Shown here piece by piece: positions 37,280 through 46,434 of a stretch of 64,000 bases of DNA. Source of the stretch: Halovulum marinum. Lineage in GTDB: Bacteria > Pseudomonadota > Alphaproteobacteria > Rhodobacterales > Rhodobacteraceae. The notes beneath the pieces were generated by a model. It worked only from the letters and a program-made list of their open reading frames with translations, made no database searches and was not told where the DNA came from. The stretch spans positions 62,001 to 126,000 of the forward strand of contig NZ_WIND01000005.1 in the NCBI RefSeq assembly GCF_009697225.1, in the 5' to 3' direction. Numbering within the stretch: position 1 is the first letter of the stretch; each line of letters starts with the position of its first letter. Made by a program: the position numbers and the translations under genes.

Positions 37280-38260
37280 TCAGGTCGGCTCGTCGAAGTC
37301 GATCTCGACGGTCAGCGCGCCGGCCTTGATCGCGGCGCGGGCCTCCTCCATCTCGGGGATCGCGTCTTCGGGAACCATCGACGGCTGGTAGACGATGTCG
37401 TTGCCGCCCTCGGCCATCAGGCAGTAGGGGGTGTAGCTGCGCCCGGTCGGATCGCCCGCGGCCTTGTCCGCCAGCGCCGCGTCCAGCAGCGGGCGGAAGT
37501 ACCACATGGCGTTGGCGAACACCGTCTCGGGGTAGCGCGGCGTGTAGTCGATCAGCGAGCCGATCGCCTTGATGCCGCGCTCCTTCGCGGCGTCGGCGGT
37601 GCCGATGCGCTCGCCGAACAGGATGTCGGCGCCGGCGTCGATCTGCGCCAGCCCCGCCTCGCGCGCCTTCGGCGGGTCGAAGAAGGTGCCGATGAAGCCG
37701 ATCAGGTGCTGCGCGTCGGGCCGGGTGACGTTCACCCCCTGGCGGAAGCCGTTGATCAGCATGTTGACCTCGGGGATCGGGATCGCGCCGACCGCGCCGA
37801 AGATGCCGCTGTCGCTCATCCGGCCCGACAGCATGCCGGCAAGATACGCGGCCTCGTGGTTCCAGGTGCCGAAAGTGCCGAAATTGTCGCCCGACGGCTC
37901 TCCGGAGGAGCCCATCAGGAATGCCACGTCCGGGTAGTCGCCGGCGATCTGCCGGATCTCGCGCTCGACGGCATAGGCCTCGCCGACGATCAGGTCGACG
38001 CCCTGCTCGGCGTATTCGCGGGTGGCGCGGCCGTAGTCGGTGCCGCTGACGCCTTCCGAGAACACATAGTCGATGGCGCCGTCGGCGGCGGCCTCGACCA
38101 TCGCCGAGTGCAGCCGCGAGTTCCAGGCGTTCTCGACCGGCGAGGCGTGGATGCCGGCGACGCGGAGCCTGGTCTGGCCCAGCACCGGCGGCGCGGCCAG
38201 AACAAGGCCGGCGGCGGCGGTGCCCTTGAGCAGGCTGCGGCGGTTGAGGCTGTTGGACAT
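37280..38260 (-). CDS. BMP family ABC transporter substrate-binding protein
   Basis: 326-residue periplasmic binding protein with a likely twin-arginine signal (LNRRSLLKGTAAAGLVLAAPPVLG), suggesting folded export. The mature part shows BMP/Med family features (GIHASPVENAWNSRLHSAMVEAA, EGVSGTDYGRA, and GTFGTWNHEAAYLAGMLSG). Family members bind purine nucleosides. It opens the four-gene importer, and the gap upstream is occupied by mobile-DNA remnants. Confidence 0.93.
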   Translation of the reverse strand: MSNSLNRRSLLKGTAAAGLVLAAPPVLGQTRLRVAGIHASPVENAWNSRLHSAMVEAAADGAIDYVFSEGVSGTDYGRATREYAEQGVDLIVGEAYAVEREIRQIAGDYPDVAFLMGSSGEPSGDNFGTFGTWNHEAAYLAGMLSGRMSDSGIFGAVGAIPIPEVNMLINGFRQGVNVTRPDAQHLIGFIGTFFDPPKAREAGLAQIDAGADILFGERIGTADAAKERGIKAIGSLIDYTPRYPETVFANAMWYFRPLLDAALADKAAGDPTGRSYTPYCLMAEGGNDIVYQPSMVPEDAIPEMEEARAAIKAGALTVEIDFDEPT

Positions 38261-38314
38261 GGGCAGGCTCCTTCTGTCGGACCGGTGACGCGCCGGCGGA
38301 TCCCGGCTTTTCAT

Positions 38315-38931
38315 TCTTTCAAAGTGTTAGCGTCCGCCGGGGCGCGTGGGAAGCGCGCTGTGCGGATCGCCGGGGCCTGGGCCTCCATGCGAGCGGCGGT
38401 GAGAAGTCGATCACGGCAGCGGCGCATGATCCGCCGCGCAGGTTTCTGTCCGTGAAATGGCGGGTGCGGCCCTGGGTCTCCATTCGCGTGCGGCGCCTTG
38501 GCCTTGCGGGCGGTCCTGTCTGCAATAGCCACGGTAACACGCCGTGTCTTGCGACCGAGCTGCAACTTGAATCAGGCAACGGTTCGAGTGTCGTTCCTGC
38601 CGGTGCGCCGTGTCACCGAGGTGGCGCCAACGCCCAGCAATCGGGACAGTGTCCCGGGCTTGGTGCAGGAGACCGCGCGCGAAGTTCCCGGCGTAGCGCA
38701 ACCCGTGGCCGGTTGTGACGCTGGTGGCCACTGTCGAACATCGCGGAAGGTAAGCGTTGCAAAACCTTGAACCGAACGCGGTGACACCGATGACCGTACC
38801 AAGAGTGGCGCTGATCGGCTGATCTGAATCCGGGCCGATCGCGACCTTGTCTGTGTCATGCTGCCGTTCGCGGCCGACAAGATCATGGAATTGGAAGCTG
38901 AAGCGGGCACCGGAGCGATGAAGATGAAGGT
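38315..38931. other. Gene-poor stretch of probable mobile-DNA debris
   Basis: About 600 bases between the BMP binding-protein gene and the transposase stump. Several mid-length open frames exist on both strands, but none has a recognisable domain, ribosome-binding site or bias that would support a gene. The stretch lies directly beside truncated transposase and oxidoreductase fragments, so it is probably scrambled insertion-element sequence. Confidence 0.5.
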
Positions 38932-39048
38932 GTAGATGGTCGCCGAGCTGATCCCGTGCCGCCGGCAGATGTCGTCCATCTTGGCACCGGTCCCATGCTC
39001 CTTCAGCACGCCGATGATCTTCTCCTCGCTGAATCGCTTGTGCTTCAT
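38932..39048 (-). mobile_element. IS3-type transposase OrfA, 5' stump
   Basis: About 39 residues (MKHKRFSEEKIIGVLKEHGT then AKMDDICRRHGISSATIY) match the helix-turn-helix start of IS3-family OrfA proteins, whose usual next motif is a WKxKYGG stretch. Homology stops at about 38932 and the frame continues as unrelated sequence. No orfB and no clear terminal inverted repeats are seen. This is a dead remnant. Confidence 0.75.
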
Positions 39049-39083
39049 GGCCTTTCCACCTTCGGTCATTGCCGTCCTTCGGC

Positions 39084-39352
39084 GATGCCGGGCGGGTCTG
39101 CGACCCTTTCGTCTACCTCAGCGTGCTGGCGGCCCTGACCCGGGACGTCGCGCTGGGCGTGGAACGGATGCGGCGCCGACTCCGATCCATCTCGGCTTCC
39201 GGTCTGGCACCGACCGCATGCGGCGCTATCTGGCGCAGGTCCGCGACTTCGGCATCAACCATGTCGCGCTGGATCTGCGGTTCACCGGCGCAGACATGGA
39301 AGACACCATGCTGCGGCAGGCGGACGAGATCCTGCCGGACTTCCACGGCTGA
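39084..39352 (+). pseudogene. Fragments of a luciferase-like monooxygenase
   Basis: Two pieces in different frames belong to one LLM-class flavin monooxygenase. DPFVYLSVLAALTRDVALGV (39102-39161) is the early conserved segment. IHLGFRSGTDRMRRYLAQVR through to ADEILPDFHG (about 39188-39352) is the C-terminus. The true N-terminus and the central catalytic barrel are missing. The gene was probably broken by the adjacent IS3 element and then lost internal DNA. It ends 10 bases before the SDR gene, its likely former operon partner. Confidence 0.7.
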
Positions 39353-39362
39353 GGAGGCCTCA

Positions 39363-40172
39363 ATGCCCAAGACGATCCTGATCACCGGCGCGACCGACGG
39401 CATCGGCCTGCTGACCGCGAAGACGCTTGCCGCCAAGGGCCACGCGGTCCTGCTGCACGGCCGCAGCGCCGAAAAGCTGGAAAGCGCCGCGCACGAGGTG
39501 GGCGGCCGGCCGGAGACGTTCCGCGCCGAGCTGTCCCGGCTCGACGAGGTCGCGGCGCTGGCCGATGAAATCCGCGCCCGCCACGACCGGCTCGACGTGC
39601 TGATCAACAACGCGGGCGTCTACAGGACCTCGCAGACCCGCACGCCCGAGGGGTTCGACACCCGCCTTGTCGTCAACACCCTCGCGCCCTTCCTGCTGAC
39701 GCGGCGCCTGCTGCCGATCATCCCGAAGGACGGCCGGGTGGTGAACCTGTCCTCGGCGGCCCAGGCGCCGGTGGATGTCGACGCCCTGCGCGGCAGGCAC
39801 GCCCTCGATCACATGCAGGCCTACGCCCAGAGCAAGCTGGCGATCACCATCTGGACGCAGGAGATGGCCCGCGCCCATCCGGACGGTCCGGCCTTCATCG
39901 CCGTGAACCCCGGCTCGCTGCTGGCCACGAAGATGGTCAGGGAAGGCTTCGGCGTCGCGGGCAACGACCTGGCGATCGGCGCCGACATCCTGCGGCGCGC
40001 GGCCCTGTCCGACGCCTTCGCCGGCGCCTCCGGCCGCTATTTCGACAACGACAGCGGGGGCTTCGCGCAGCCCCACCCGGCGGCATGTGACAAGGCACAG
40101 GTCGCCGCGGTCATGGACGCGATCCGCGAGCTTGTCGGCGAGACCGGGCGCGGCGGGACGGTGGCAGGCTGA
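39363..40172 (+). CDS. Short-chain dehydrogenase/reductase
   Basis: 269-residue NAD(P)-dependent oxidoreductase. The cofactor motif TGATDGIG is at residues 8-15, NNAG at about 82-85, the catalytic serine at 130/131, and Tyr154/Lys158 in YAQSK. It resembles retinol-dehydrogenase-like SDRs. GAGGCC lies 5 bases before the ATG. It directly follows the broken monooxygenase gene. The substrate is unknown. Confidence 0.9.
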   Translation: MPKTILITGATDGIGLLTAKTLAAKGHAVLLHGRSAEKLESAAHEVGGRPETFRAELSRLDEVAALADEIRARHDRLDVLINNAGVYRTSQTRTPEGFDTRLVVNTLAPFLLTRRLLPIIPKDGRVVNLSSAAQAPVDVDALRGRHALDHMQAYAQSKLAITIWTQEMARAHPDGPAFIAVNPGSLLATKMVREGFGVAGNDLAIGADILRRAALSDAFAGASGRYFDNDSGGFAQPHPAACDKAQVAAVMDAIRELVGETGRGGTVAG

Positions 40173-40683
40173 CCGGCGGGGACGGGGCCGGGATTTGCTC
40201 GGGGAGTCATCGGGCGCAGGCGGGACGTTCGGCGGCGGCGTTCTGCGGCGGTGTTCGGGGGCCAGGGCCGGCTGCCGCCCAGGGTCGGCTTTCGTCGGTG
40301 AGGCAGATCGCCGGGCTGCACCGTTGTCGAGGCATCGTCGTCGCGGCATCATCGCTATCCGCGATCCGAAGTGCGCGGTATCGCATCGCGCCGCCGATGG
40401 ACCCGTGCTTGTGCGCGCCATGGATGCGCGTGTTTGTCGACCGTGGGGTGGGGCGAGGTCGCGCTTGCGCAGATTCCCGAGAACCGACTGCGGCCGGGGC
40501 GCGCGCGCGACGGCGACGACAATCCGGCCGGTATGGACGCCGGTGCGGGAACTTGACGCCGGGCACCTTTGCGGCCCAACCTTGCGGGGCAAGCCCGGCC
40601 GGCCGAGGGCGGGCCGGAGTTCGGGGGCCCGGCACGACAGCAGCCCCTGGCCTCAGCCCTGGCCTCGCCACCAGCGGCTGTCC
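40173..40683. other. Intergenic region without recognisable gene
   Basis: 511 bases between the SDR and the MscS gene's repeat leader. Several open frames cross it, but none has coding features I can defend. I see no promoter pair, hairpin with T-run or conserved RNA. Confidence 0.5.
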
Positions 40684-40770
40684 GGCCGAAAGGCCACTTG
40701 GAAAGCTGGCCGAAAGGCCACCTGGAAAGCCGGCCGCGGGGCCGCCTGGAAAGCCGGCCGGAAGGGTCAC
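40684..40770 (+). repeat. Three 24-bp tandem repeats plus partial, just before the MscS gene start
   Basis: Units at 40684-40707, 40708-40731 and 40732-40755 share the frame GGCCGAAAGGCCAC...GGAAAGC with a few substitutions. A partial fourth (GGCCGGAAGGGTCAC) ends at the ATG at 40771. The partial copy supplies GGAAGGG, the presumed ribosome-binding site, so each repeat carries a similar purine core. 24 bases is also a whole number of codons. Confidence 0.85.
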
Positions 40771-42453
40771 ATGACAAGATCGACGAGACCCGCGCGGCAC
40801 CTGAAGCTTCTTGCGGCGCGGCTGTTGGCGGTTGTGATCTGGGCCTGGTCCCCGGCCCTTGCGCAGGACCCGGCCAGTGCCTCGGAGCCCTTCGCCTTCG
40901 AGGTGGAGGCGATCAACGAGGGGTTGCCGCCGCTGGAGCGGTCGCTCCGGCTCGACACGCCCAGGGCCGCGCTCGAGTCGTACCTCGAGGCGATCCGGGA
41001 CGACCGGTTCGGGCGGGCCGCCTACGCGCTGAACCTGAACGCCATTCCCGTCGAGCAGCAGGCGGGGCGGGCGCCGGAACTGGCGCTGATGCTGGCGTTC
41101 ATCCTGCGGCGCTACGACCTGATCGACTGGGCCGAGATCCCGGACCAGCCGGACGCCCGGGTGCTGCCGGGCATGCAGCAGTCGGCGGGCCCCTACAGCC
41201 GAAGATCGGTCGAGCTGGGCGAGGTCGAGCTGGACGGCCGCCCGGTGCCGATCAGCCTGCAACGGTTCCGGACGGCGGACGGAGAGCCGGTCTGGCTGTT
41301 TTCGCCCTACACCGTCGAACGTGCCGAGGAGATATTCGCGAAGGTGCGGCCGGGGCTGATCAGCGCCTGGATCCCCCTGGAGCAGCGTCTGGACACCCTG
41401 GGGCAACCGTCGCTGGCCGAGTGGATCGCGACCGCGGTGCTGCTGCTGGCCGCGGCGCTGATCTGGCTGGCGAGCTATTTCGCGCTGAAGGCGCTGAGCC
41501 GGTTCCTGCCGCCGGTCTGGGCGCGTGCCGGGCGCAAGATCGCGCTGCCGTTCTCGGTCCTGCTGGCGGCGATCGCGGTGCGGATCGGGCTCAACAACCT
41601 GGTGCTGCTGACGGGGCCGGTGGCGTCCAAGGTCGACATCGGCTCGGAAGTGGTCGGGCTGGCGGCCGGCGCCTGGCTGTTCATCCAGACGGTGTCGGCC
41701 GGAACGCTCGCCCTCAGCCAGCGCTATGTTGTCCCGCTTGCCGCGGACGATCCGGAGAACCGCAGGATAAAGACCACCGTCTATGTGATGCGGCGGATGG
41801 CGCTGGTGGTCGTGACGCTGCTGACCATCGGCTACATCGTCCACAGGGTCGGCGTGTTCGAGAGCTTCGCGCTGTCGCTGCTGGCTTCGGCGGGCGCGAT
41901 CGGCGTGCTGGTCGCGATCGCGGCGCAGCCGCTTCTGGGCAACATGGTCGCCGGGTTCCAGATCGCCCTGACCGATCCGGTCCGCATCGGCGACGTGGTG
42001 GTCTACGACGGCCACTGGGCGACCGTCGAGGACATCAGCTTTGCCCACACGGTGCTGCGCACCTGGCTCGACACGCGCCTGATCGTGCCGCATTCCGATT
42101 TCCTGTCCAAGCCGTTCGAGAACTGGTCGAAGGAGGGCGAAGCGGTCCGGCGCATCGTCAAGCTTTCGGTCGACTACCGCATAGACGTCGATCAGGTTCG
42201 CGAGAAGGTGCACGAGATCGTCGAGGGCGACCCGCGCTCGACGGACACGCCGATCGTCGAGCTGGTGGAAGCCGACGCGGACGCCGCCGTGCTCTGGATC
42301 TGGATCGCCGGCACCACGGCCTTCACCTCGTGGTACCTGCACAACGAGATCCGGGAAAAGCTGCTGAGCTATCTGAAGGATCTCGACGAGGGCGCCTATC
42401 TGCCCCGTCAGCGGCATGTCCTTCTGCGGACCGAGCGGCGGCGCGAACCCTGA
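40771..42453 (+). CDS. MscS family mechanosensitive ion channel
   Basis: 560-residue inner-membrane channel that should open under membrane tension to release solutes. A Sec signal peptide (AARLLAVVIWAWSPALAQ) leads to a periplasmic domain of about 180 residues. Helices follow from about residue 215. The pore helix is at ASAGAIGVLVAIAAQPLLGNMVAG, then the MscS beta domain (TDPVRIGDVVVYDGHWATVEDI) and C-terminal cage. The frame is open upstream through a tandem repeat, but the signal peptide fixes the ATG at 40771. Confidence 0.92.
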   Translation: MTRSTRPARHLKLLAARLLAVVIWAWSPALAQDPASASEPFAFEVEAINEGLPPLERSLRLDTPRAALESYLEAIRDDRFGRAAYALNLNAIPVEQQAGRAPELALMLAFILRRYDLIDWAEIPDQPDARVLPGMQQSAGPYSRRSVELGEVELDGRPVPISLQRFRTADGEPVWLFSPYTVERAEEIFAKVRPGLISAWIPLEQRLDTLGQPSLAEWIATAVLLLAAALIWLASYFALKALSRFLPPVWARAGRKIALPFSVLLAAIAVRIGLNNLVLLTGPVASKVDIGSEVVGLAAGAWLFIQTVSAGTLALSQRYVVPLAADDPENRRIKTTVYVMRRMALVVVTLLTIGYIVHRVGVFESFALSLLASAGAIGVLVAIAAQPLLGNMVAGFQIALTDPVRIGDVVVYDGHWATVEDISFAHTVLRTWLDTRLIVPHSDFLSKPFENWSKEGEAVRRIVKLSVDYRIDVDQVREKVHEIVEGDPRSTDTPIVELVEADADAAVLWIWIAGTTAFTSWYLHNEIREKLLSYLKDLDEGAYLPRQRHVLLRTERRREP

Positions 42454-42663
42454 AGCGGCGCGGAGGGCGTGGTGCCGGTGCGGCCCAGCGATCCGCTGCC
42501 GAACCGCTCCGCCACGCCGAAACGCTGCCGGGCGCGCGGGACGTGCCGGCCCCGACGCATCGCGCCGGACGGAAACGGGGCGGGGCGGCGCGCTCGGCGT
42601 TGCCCACGGGCGGCAGATGTGGCACATCGCTAGCACCCCAAGGCTCGAGCGAAAGAACCTGCG

Positions 42664-43317
42664 ATGACCGACTACGCCGCTGCGCGCACCATAATGGTAG
42701 ACAGCCAGGTGCGGCCTTCCGATGTCACCCGCTATCCGATCATCGAGGCCATGCTGGCCGTCCCGCGCGAGGAGTTCGTGCCGGCGGCGCTGAAACCGGT
42801 GGCCTATGCCGGCGCGCACGTGCCGCTGAGCGGCAACCGGGTGGTGCTGGATCCGCGCGTGTTCAGCAAGATCATCGACGCGCTGGAGGTCGGCCCGAGG
42901 GATCTGGTGCTGGATGTGGGCTGCGGCCTGGGCTACTCGACCGCCGTCATCTCCCGGCTGGCCGAGGCGGTGATCGCCGTCGAGGAGATCCCCGAGATGG
43001 CCGCCGAGGCCGCCGAGACCCTGGCCGCGCAGGGCGCCGACAACGCCGTCGTCACCGAGGGGCCGCTGGCGGGGGGCGATCCCTCGCACGGGCCCTACGA
43101 CGTGATCGTGCTGGAGGGCGGCGTCGAGCAGTTGCCCGAGGCGCTGCCGGCGCAGCTGAAGGACGGCGGGCGCATCGCGATGATCCATATCGAGGGCACC
43201 GCCGGTCGGGCGCGGATCGGGTTCAAGACCGGCGGGCGCATCGCCTGGCGCTACATTTTCGACGCGACCGCGCCGGTACTTGAGGGTTTCGAAGCAACAC
43301 CCGGATTCAAATTCTAG
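42664..43317 (+). CDS. Protein-L-isoaspartate O-methyltransferase family protein
   Basis: 217-residue SAM-dependent methyltransferase of the PCMT family. The family N-terminus (MVDSQVRPSDVTRYPIIEAM, EEFVP) and SAM motif I VLDVGCGLG at residues 82-90 are present. It lacks part of the canonical Pcm sequence, like the alphaproteobacterial form found just before tolC-like genes, so repair activity is not assured. It is followed 73 bases later by the outer-membrane protein gene. Confidence 0.88.
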   Translation: MTDYAAARTIMVDSQVRPSDVTRYPIIEAMLAVPREEFVPAALKPVAYAGAHVPLSGNRVVLDPRVFSKIIDALEVGPRDLVLDVGCGLGYSTAVISRLAEAVIAVEEIPEMAAEAAETLAAQGADNAVVTEGPLAGGDPSHGPYDVIVLEGGVEQLPEALPAQLKDGGRIAMIHIEGTAGRARIGFKTGGRIAWRYIFDATAPVLEGFEATPGFKF

Positions 43318-43390
43318 ATTCCCGCTTTGTGCGGTGCGGGGCTGCGCATAGCATCGGTTGTCGAGCAGTCATACAACAGGCGACCGAAAA

Positions 43391-44779
43391 ATGCCGTACT
43401 CCCGTCTCGCCGGCCCGTTCGTGGCCGGAGCGCTGAGCGTTCTGGGTGCCTTGGCGCCCGCGCAGGCCGAAACCCTTACCGACGCGCTGATCAAGGCCTA
43501 CCAGATGAGTCCGGTGCTGGAGGCGGAGCGCGCCGCGCTGCGCAACACCGACGAGCGCGTGGCGCTGGCGCGCAGCGCCCGCCGGCCGTCGCTGACCGCG
43601 CTGGGCAGCGCCGAGGTCGCGGCGGACGAGAACAGCGACTGGGAGCTGTTCGACACCTACCAGGCGCAGCTGCAGTCCAGCCTGCTGCTTTATGACCACG
43701 GCCAGACCGCCGCGGCGATCGACGCCGCCAAGTCCGCCGTCGCCGCCGGCCGCGCGCAGCTGCGCAACGTCGAGCAGGTGGTGCTGCTGAACACCGTCGC
43801 CGCCTTCATGGACGTGCGCCGCAACATCCAGTCGGTGCAGGTGGCGCGCAACAACGTCTCGGTGCTGCAGGAGCAGGTACGCGCCACCCGCGACCGGTTC
43901 GACCTGGGCGAGGTCACCCGCACCGACGTCAGCCTGGCCGAGGCGCGGCTGGCGCAGGCGCGGGCCAACCTGGCCGCCTTCGAGGGCCAGCTGACCACCG
44001 CCCGCGAGGCCTATCTGGCCGTGGTCGGCGCGCCGGCACGCGACCTGCAGGCGCCGCCGGCGCTGCCGCAGGTGCCGCAGGCGCTGGAGCGGATCGAGGC
44101 GATCGCCATGCGCGAGCACCCGGCGCTGAACGCGGCGCGCTATCTGGAGACGGTCGCGCAGTACGACCTGACCCGGGCCCGCGCCGCCCGTGGCCCCAGC
44201 GTCAGCCTGGAGGCGACCGCCACCGCCCGCAACGCCGACGGCCTGACCGGGCGCAGCGACAATCTGGGCGTCGGCGTCGGCGTCACCGGCCGGGTGCCGC
44301 TGTATGCCGGCGGCGAGCTGAGCGCGCTGGTCCGGCAGGCCGAGGCGGTGCTGCAGCAGCGCCGTTTCGAGGTGCAGGACACCGCGCGCAGCATCCGCGA
44401 GGAGGCCGCCGTGGCGCTGTCGAACCTGCGCGTCGCGCGTGCCACCATCGTCGCCAACCGCGAGGAGGTGCGCGCCGCGCAGGTTGCCTTCGAGGGCGTG
44501 CAGGAGGAAGCCATCCTCGGCGCGCGCACCACGCTGGACGTGCTGGACCTGGAGCAGGACCTGCGCGACGCGCAGCTGGCGCTGGCCACTTCCCTGCGCG
44601 ACGAATACGTGGCAGCCTACCAGTTGCTGTCCGCGATGGGGCTGTTGAGTGTCGAGTTCCTGAACCTGGGTATCCCCACCTACAATCCGGACGTGAACTA
44701 CAACCGGGTCCAGAATGCGCCCTATTCGACCGTCGAGGGCGGCATCCTGGAAAAACTCCGCGACCGTTACGCCCGCTGA
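43391..44779 (+). CDS. TolC family outer membrane protein
   Basis: 462-residue outer-membrane channel component of type I secretion or efflux systems. The Sec signal ends APAQA at about residue 24 and the mature start is ETLTDALIKAYQMSPVLEAER. The two OEP repeats carry typical coiled-coil helices (RNNVSVLQEQVRATRDRFDLGEVTRTDVSLAEARLAQARANL). The ATG at 43391 was chosen for the signal peptide over an upstream TTG. No inner-membrane partner lies nearby. Confidence 0.94.
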   Translation: MPYSRLAGPFVAGALSVLGALAPAQAETLTDALIKAYQMSPVLEAERAALRNTDERVALARSARRPSLTALGSAEVAADENSDWELFDTYQAQLQSSLLLYDHGQTAAAIDAAKSAVAAGRAQLRNVEQVVLLNTVAAFMDVRRNIQSVQVARNNVSVLQEQVRATRDRFDLGEVTRTDVSLAEARLAQARANLAAFEGQLTTAREAYLAVVGAPARDLQAPPALPQVPQALERIEAIAMREHPALNAARYLETVAQYDLTRARAARGPSVSLEATATARNADGLTGRSDNLGVGVGVTGRVPLYAGGELSALVRQAEAVLQQRRFEVQDTARSIREEAAVALSNLRVARATIVANREEVRAAQVAFEGVQEEAILGARTTLDVLDLEQDLRDAQLALATSLRDEYVAAYQLLSAMGLLSVEFLNLGIPTYNPDVNYNRVQNAPYSTVEGGILEKLRDRYAR

Positions 44780-44818
44780 GGCGGGCGCGACGGCGTCGAA
44801 CGATTTGGGGACCGATCG

Positions 44819-45226
44819 ATGAGCGATTCCGACGGCCGTCCGGAAGACGACGACCTGCTGACCACGATCCGCGCGCTGGTGTCCGAGGAGGCCGAGCGCG
44901 CCGCGCCGCGCCGGCCGGCGTCGGCGCCGAACGCCTTTGCGCCCGAGGCCGAGCCGGCAGCAGCGGCAGATCCAGATACAGGCCGGGCGCCGACACCGGC
45001 CGGGTCGGCGCCGCTGGTGCTGGACAACCCGGTGCGTCCGGGCCCGCGCGGCGAGGCGACGGCACCGATGTACGACGAGGAGGCGCTGCGCGCGGTGGTC
45101 ACCGAACTGGTGCGCGACGAGCTTGACCAGCTGATGGGCGATGCGCTGGAGATGCGCATCCGCAAGGCGGTGCGGCGCGAGATCGCCCGACTGGCCGCGC
45201 GGCGCGCGGAACGGGCCGGCGGCTGA
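44819..45226 (+). CDS. Small acidic protein with C-terminal helical domain, PopZ/DUF2497-like
   Basis: 135 residues. A short conserved N-terminal helix (DDDLLTTIRALVSEEAER) is followed by a disordered Ala/Pro-rich middle. The C-terminal helices read YDEEALRAVVTELVRDELDQLMGDALEMRIRKAVRREI. The order helix, Pro-rich linker, helical bundle recalls the polar organiser PopZ and DUF2497 proteins of alphaproteobacteria. It follows the TolC-like gene by 39 bases. The function is inferred only. Confidence 0.65.
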   Translation: MSDSDGRPEDDDLLTTIRALVSEEAERAAPRRPASAPNAFAPEAEPAAAADPDTGRAPTPAGSAPLVLDNPVRPGPRGEATAPMYDEEALRAVVTELVRDELDQLMGDALEMRIRKAVRREIARLAARRAERAGG

Positions 45227-45248
45227 GCCCGGCGCGCGGCCGGCCCGC

Positions 45249-46295
45249 TCAGGACGCCGGGTCGGGATCCGGGTCGGAGGTGACGTCGATGCCGTCGTCC
45301 GCCCAGCGCGCCCGCGCGCGGTAGCGCGGCAGCGCGTCACGGCGCGCCTGCACGCTGGGATGCTCGGATTCGCAGGGGCCCCGGCCGGCGATGCGCGCGG
45401 CGCGCGTCACGAAATAGCGCCCGTTCTGCCGCCAGGTGCCGAACGCCGGCGCGGCGGCGTCGGTGGGAAAGCGCGCGCGCCAGTTCTCGGGCAGCAGCAG
45501 ACCGCAGGACTCGGCGCGGCCGAGCATCCAGACCAGCGGAATGTTCGACAGCGGCCGCGCGGCGGGAAAGCCGCCGACCTGGCCGCCGATATCGGCGTGG
45601 GCGCCGGCGAACCAGACCTGCTCCAGCCGGCCGGCGCCGGCGCCGTTGCGTTCCCACAGCACCGGTGCATAGGCGGTGCGGGTCTCGTCCAGCGCCAGCG
45701 CGTGGCAGGCGTGGCCGACGTTCGGGCCCAGGTGGTGATCGTGGAAATCCGTCGCCATCGGCGCCAGGTGGCTGAGGAACGGGTAGGGGATGCCCAGCGC
45801 GCTGACGGTGTCGAAGGCGCCGATGAACTGGATCGGCACGTCGCGCCGGCAGTAGCGGCGCGAGAACCGCTCGGCGTGGTCGTTGGGCATCGGCGACTGG
45901 TAGTAGCGGAACGCCCGGTGGATCCGGCGCTGGGTCGCGTGGCGCCGCCGCAGCAGGCCGATGCGGCCGATGAAGCCACCCAGCGAGCGCACCGCGTAGG
46001 CGCCGCGGGAATAGCCGAACAGGATGATCCGGTCGCCCTCGACATAGCGCGAGCACAGCGTCGCGTAGCCCGCCTCGATGCTGTGGTTGATCGTCGATCC
46101 GGCAATCACCGTCACCCACTTGCCCCATCCGGTGCCCTGCACGCCCGGATCGTAGCCCACGGTCTGCCGGGCGTTCGGACCCAGCGACGCGAGCAGCTTG
46201 TAGATCAGGCCGACATTGCTTTCATGGCCGTCGTGCAACCGGCTGAGGGTGCCGTCGATCAGGAAAACATGGGTGCGTGTCGGACGCTCGGGCAT
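45249..46295 (-). CDS. DUF2235 alpha/beta hydrolase
   Basis: 348-residue hydrolase. The nucleophile is Ser96 in LFGYSRGAYAVRSLGG, the acid is likely the Asp of GAFDTVSALG, and the base is likely the His of FAGAHADIGGQVGG. This is the DUF2235 fold used by type VI secretion phospholipase effectors (Tle1-like) and by many unassigned proteins. There is no signal peptide. The frame extends upstream, but the ATG at 46295 gives the family start. No secretion genes are nearby. Confidence 0.88.
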   Translation of the reverse strand: MPERPTRTHVFLIDGTLSRLHDGHESNVGLIYKLLASLGPNARQTVGYDPGVQGTGWGKWVTVIAGSTINHSIEAGYATLCSRYVEGDRIILFGYSRGAYAVRSLGGFIGRIGLLRRRHATQRRIHRAFRYYQSPMPNDHAERFSRRYCRRDVPIQFIGAFDTVSALGIPYPFLSHLAPMATDFHDHHLGPNVGHACHALALDETRTAYAPVLWERNGAGAGRLEQVWFAGAHADIGGQVGGFPAARPLSNIPLVWMLGRAESCGLLLPENWRARFPTDAAAPAFGTWRQNGRYFVTRAARIAGRGPCESEHPSVQARRDALPRYRARARWADDGIDVTSDPDPDPAS

Positions 46296-46434
46296 GGCTC
46301 CAGTAGACGCGCGGAACGTGCCTGCCGCAAGTGTCGCGGCGCACGCCGGGCGCGGTTTTGCCGCGACCGGTGCCGTCGGGAGGCGGGCGGCGGGCGGCGC
46401 GGGCAATCGGCCGCGCGTCGCCCGCCGCGCCGGC

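Noticed and set aside
33700-38260. BMP-type importer as a novel system
   Set aside because: All four subunits, their order and the degenerate second ATPase domain are standard for the family.
38311-38579. Minus-strand frame whose start loosely recalls a phage integrase N-terminus
   Set aside because: The resemblance is limited to a few residues, no catalytic core follows, and overlapping frames look equally good.
38498-38770. 90-codon plus-strand frame in the mobile-DNA scar
   Set aside because: No ribosome-binding site, no domain, and the reading overlaps other open frames; high GC produces such frames by chance.
40087-40770. Upstream extension of the MscS frame with a translated octapeptide repeat
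   Set aside because: The signal peptide begins at 40771 with a ribosome-binding site directly before it. The upstream frame runs through the SDR end and intergenic DNA without coding features.
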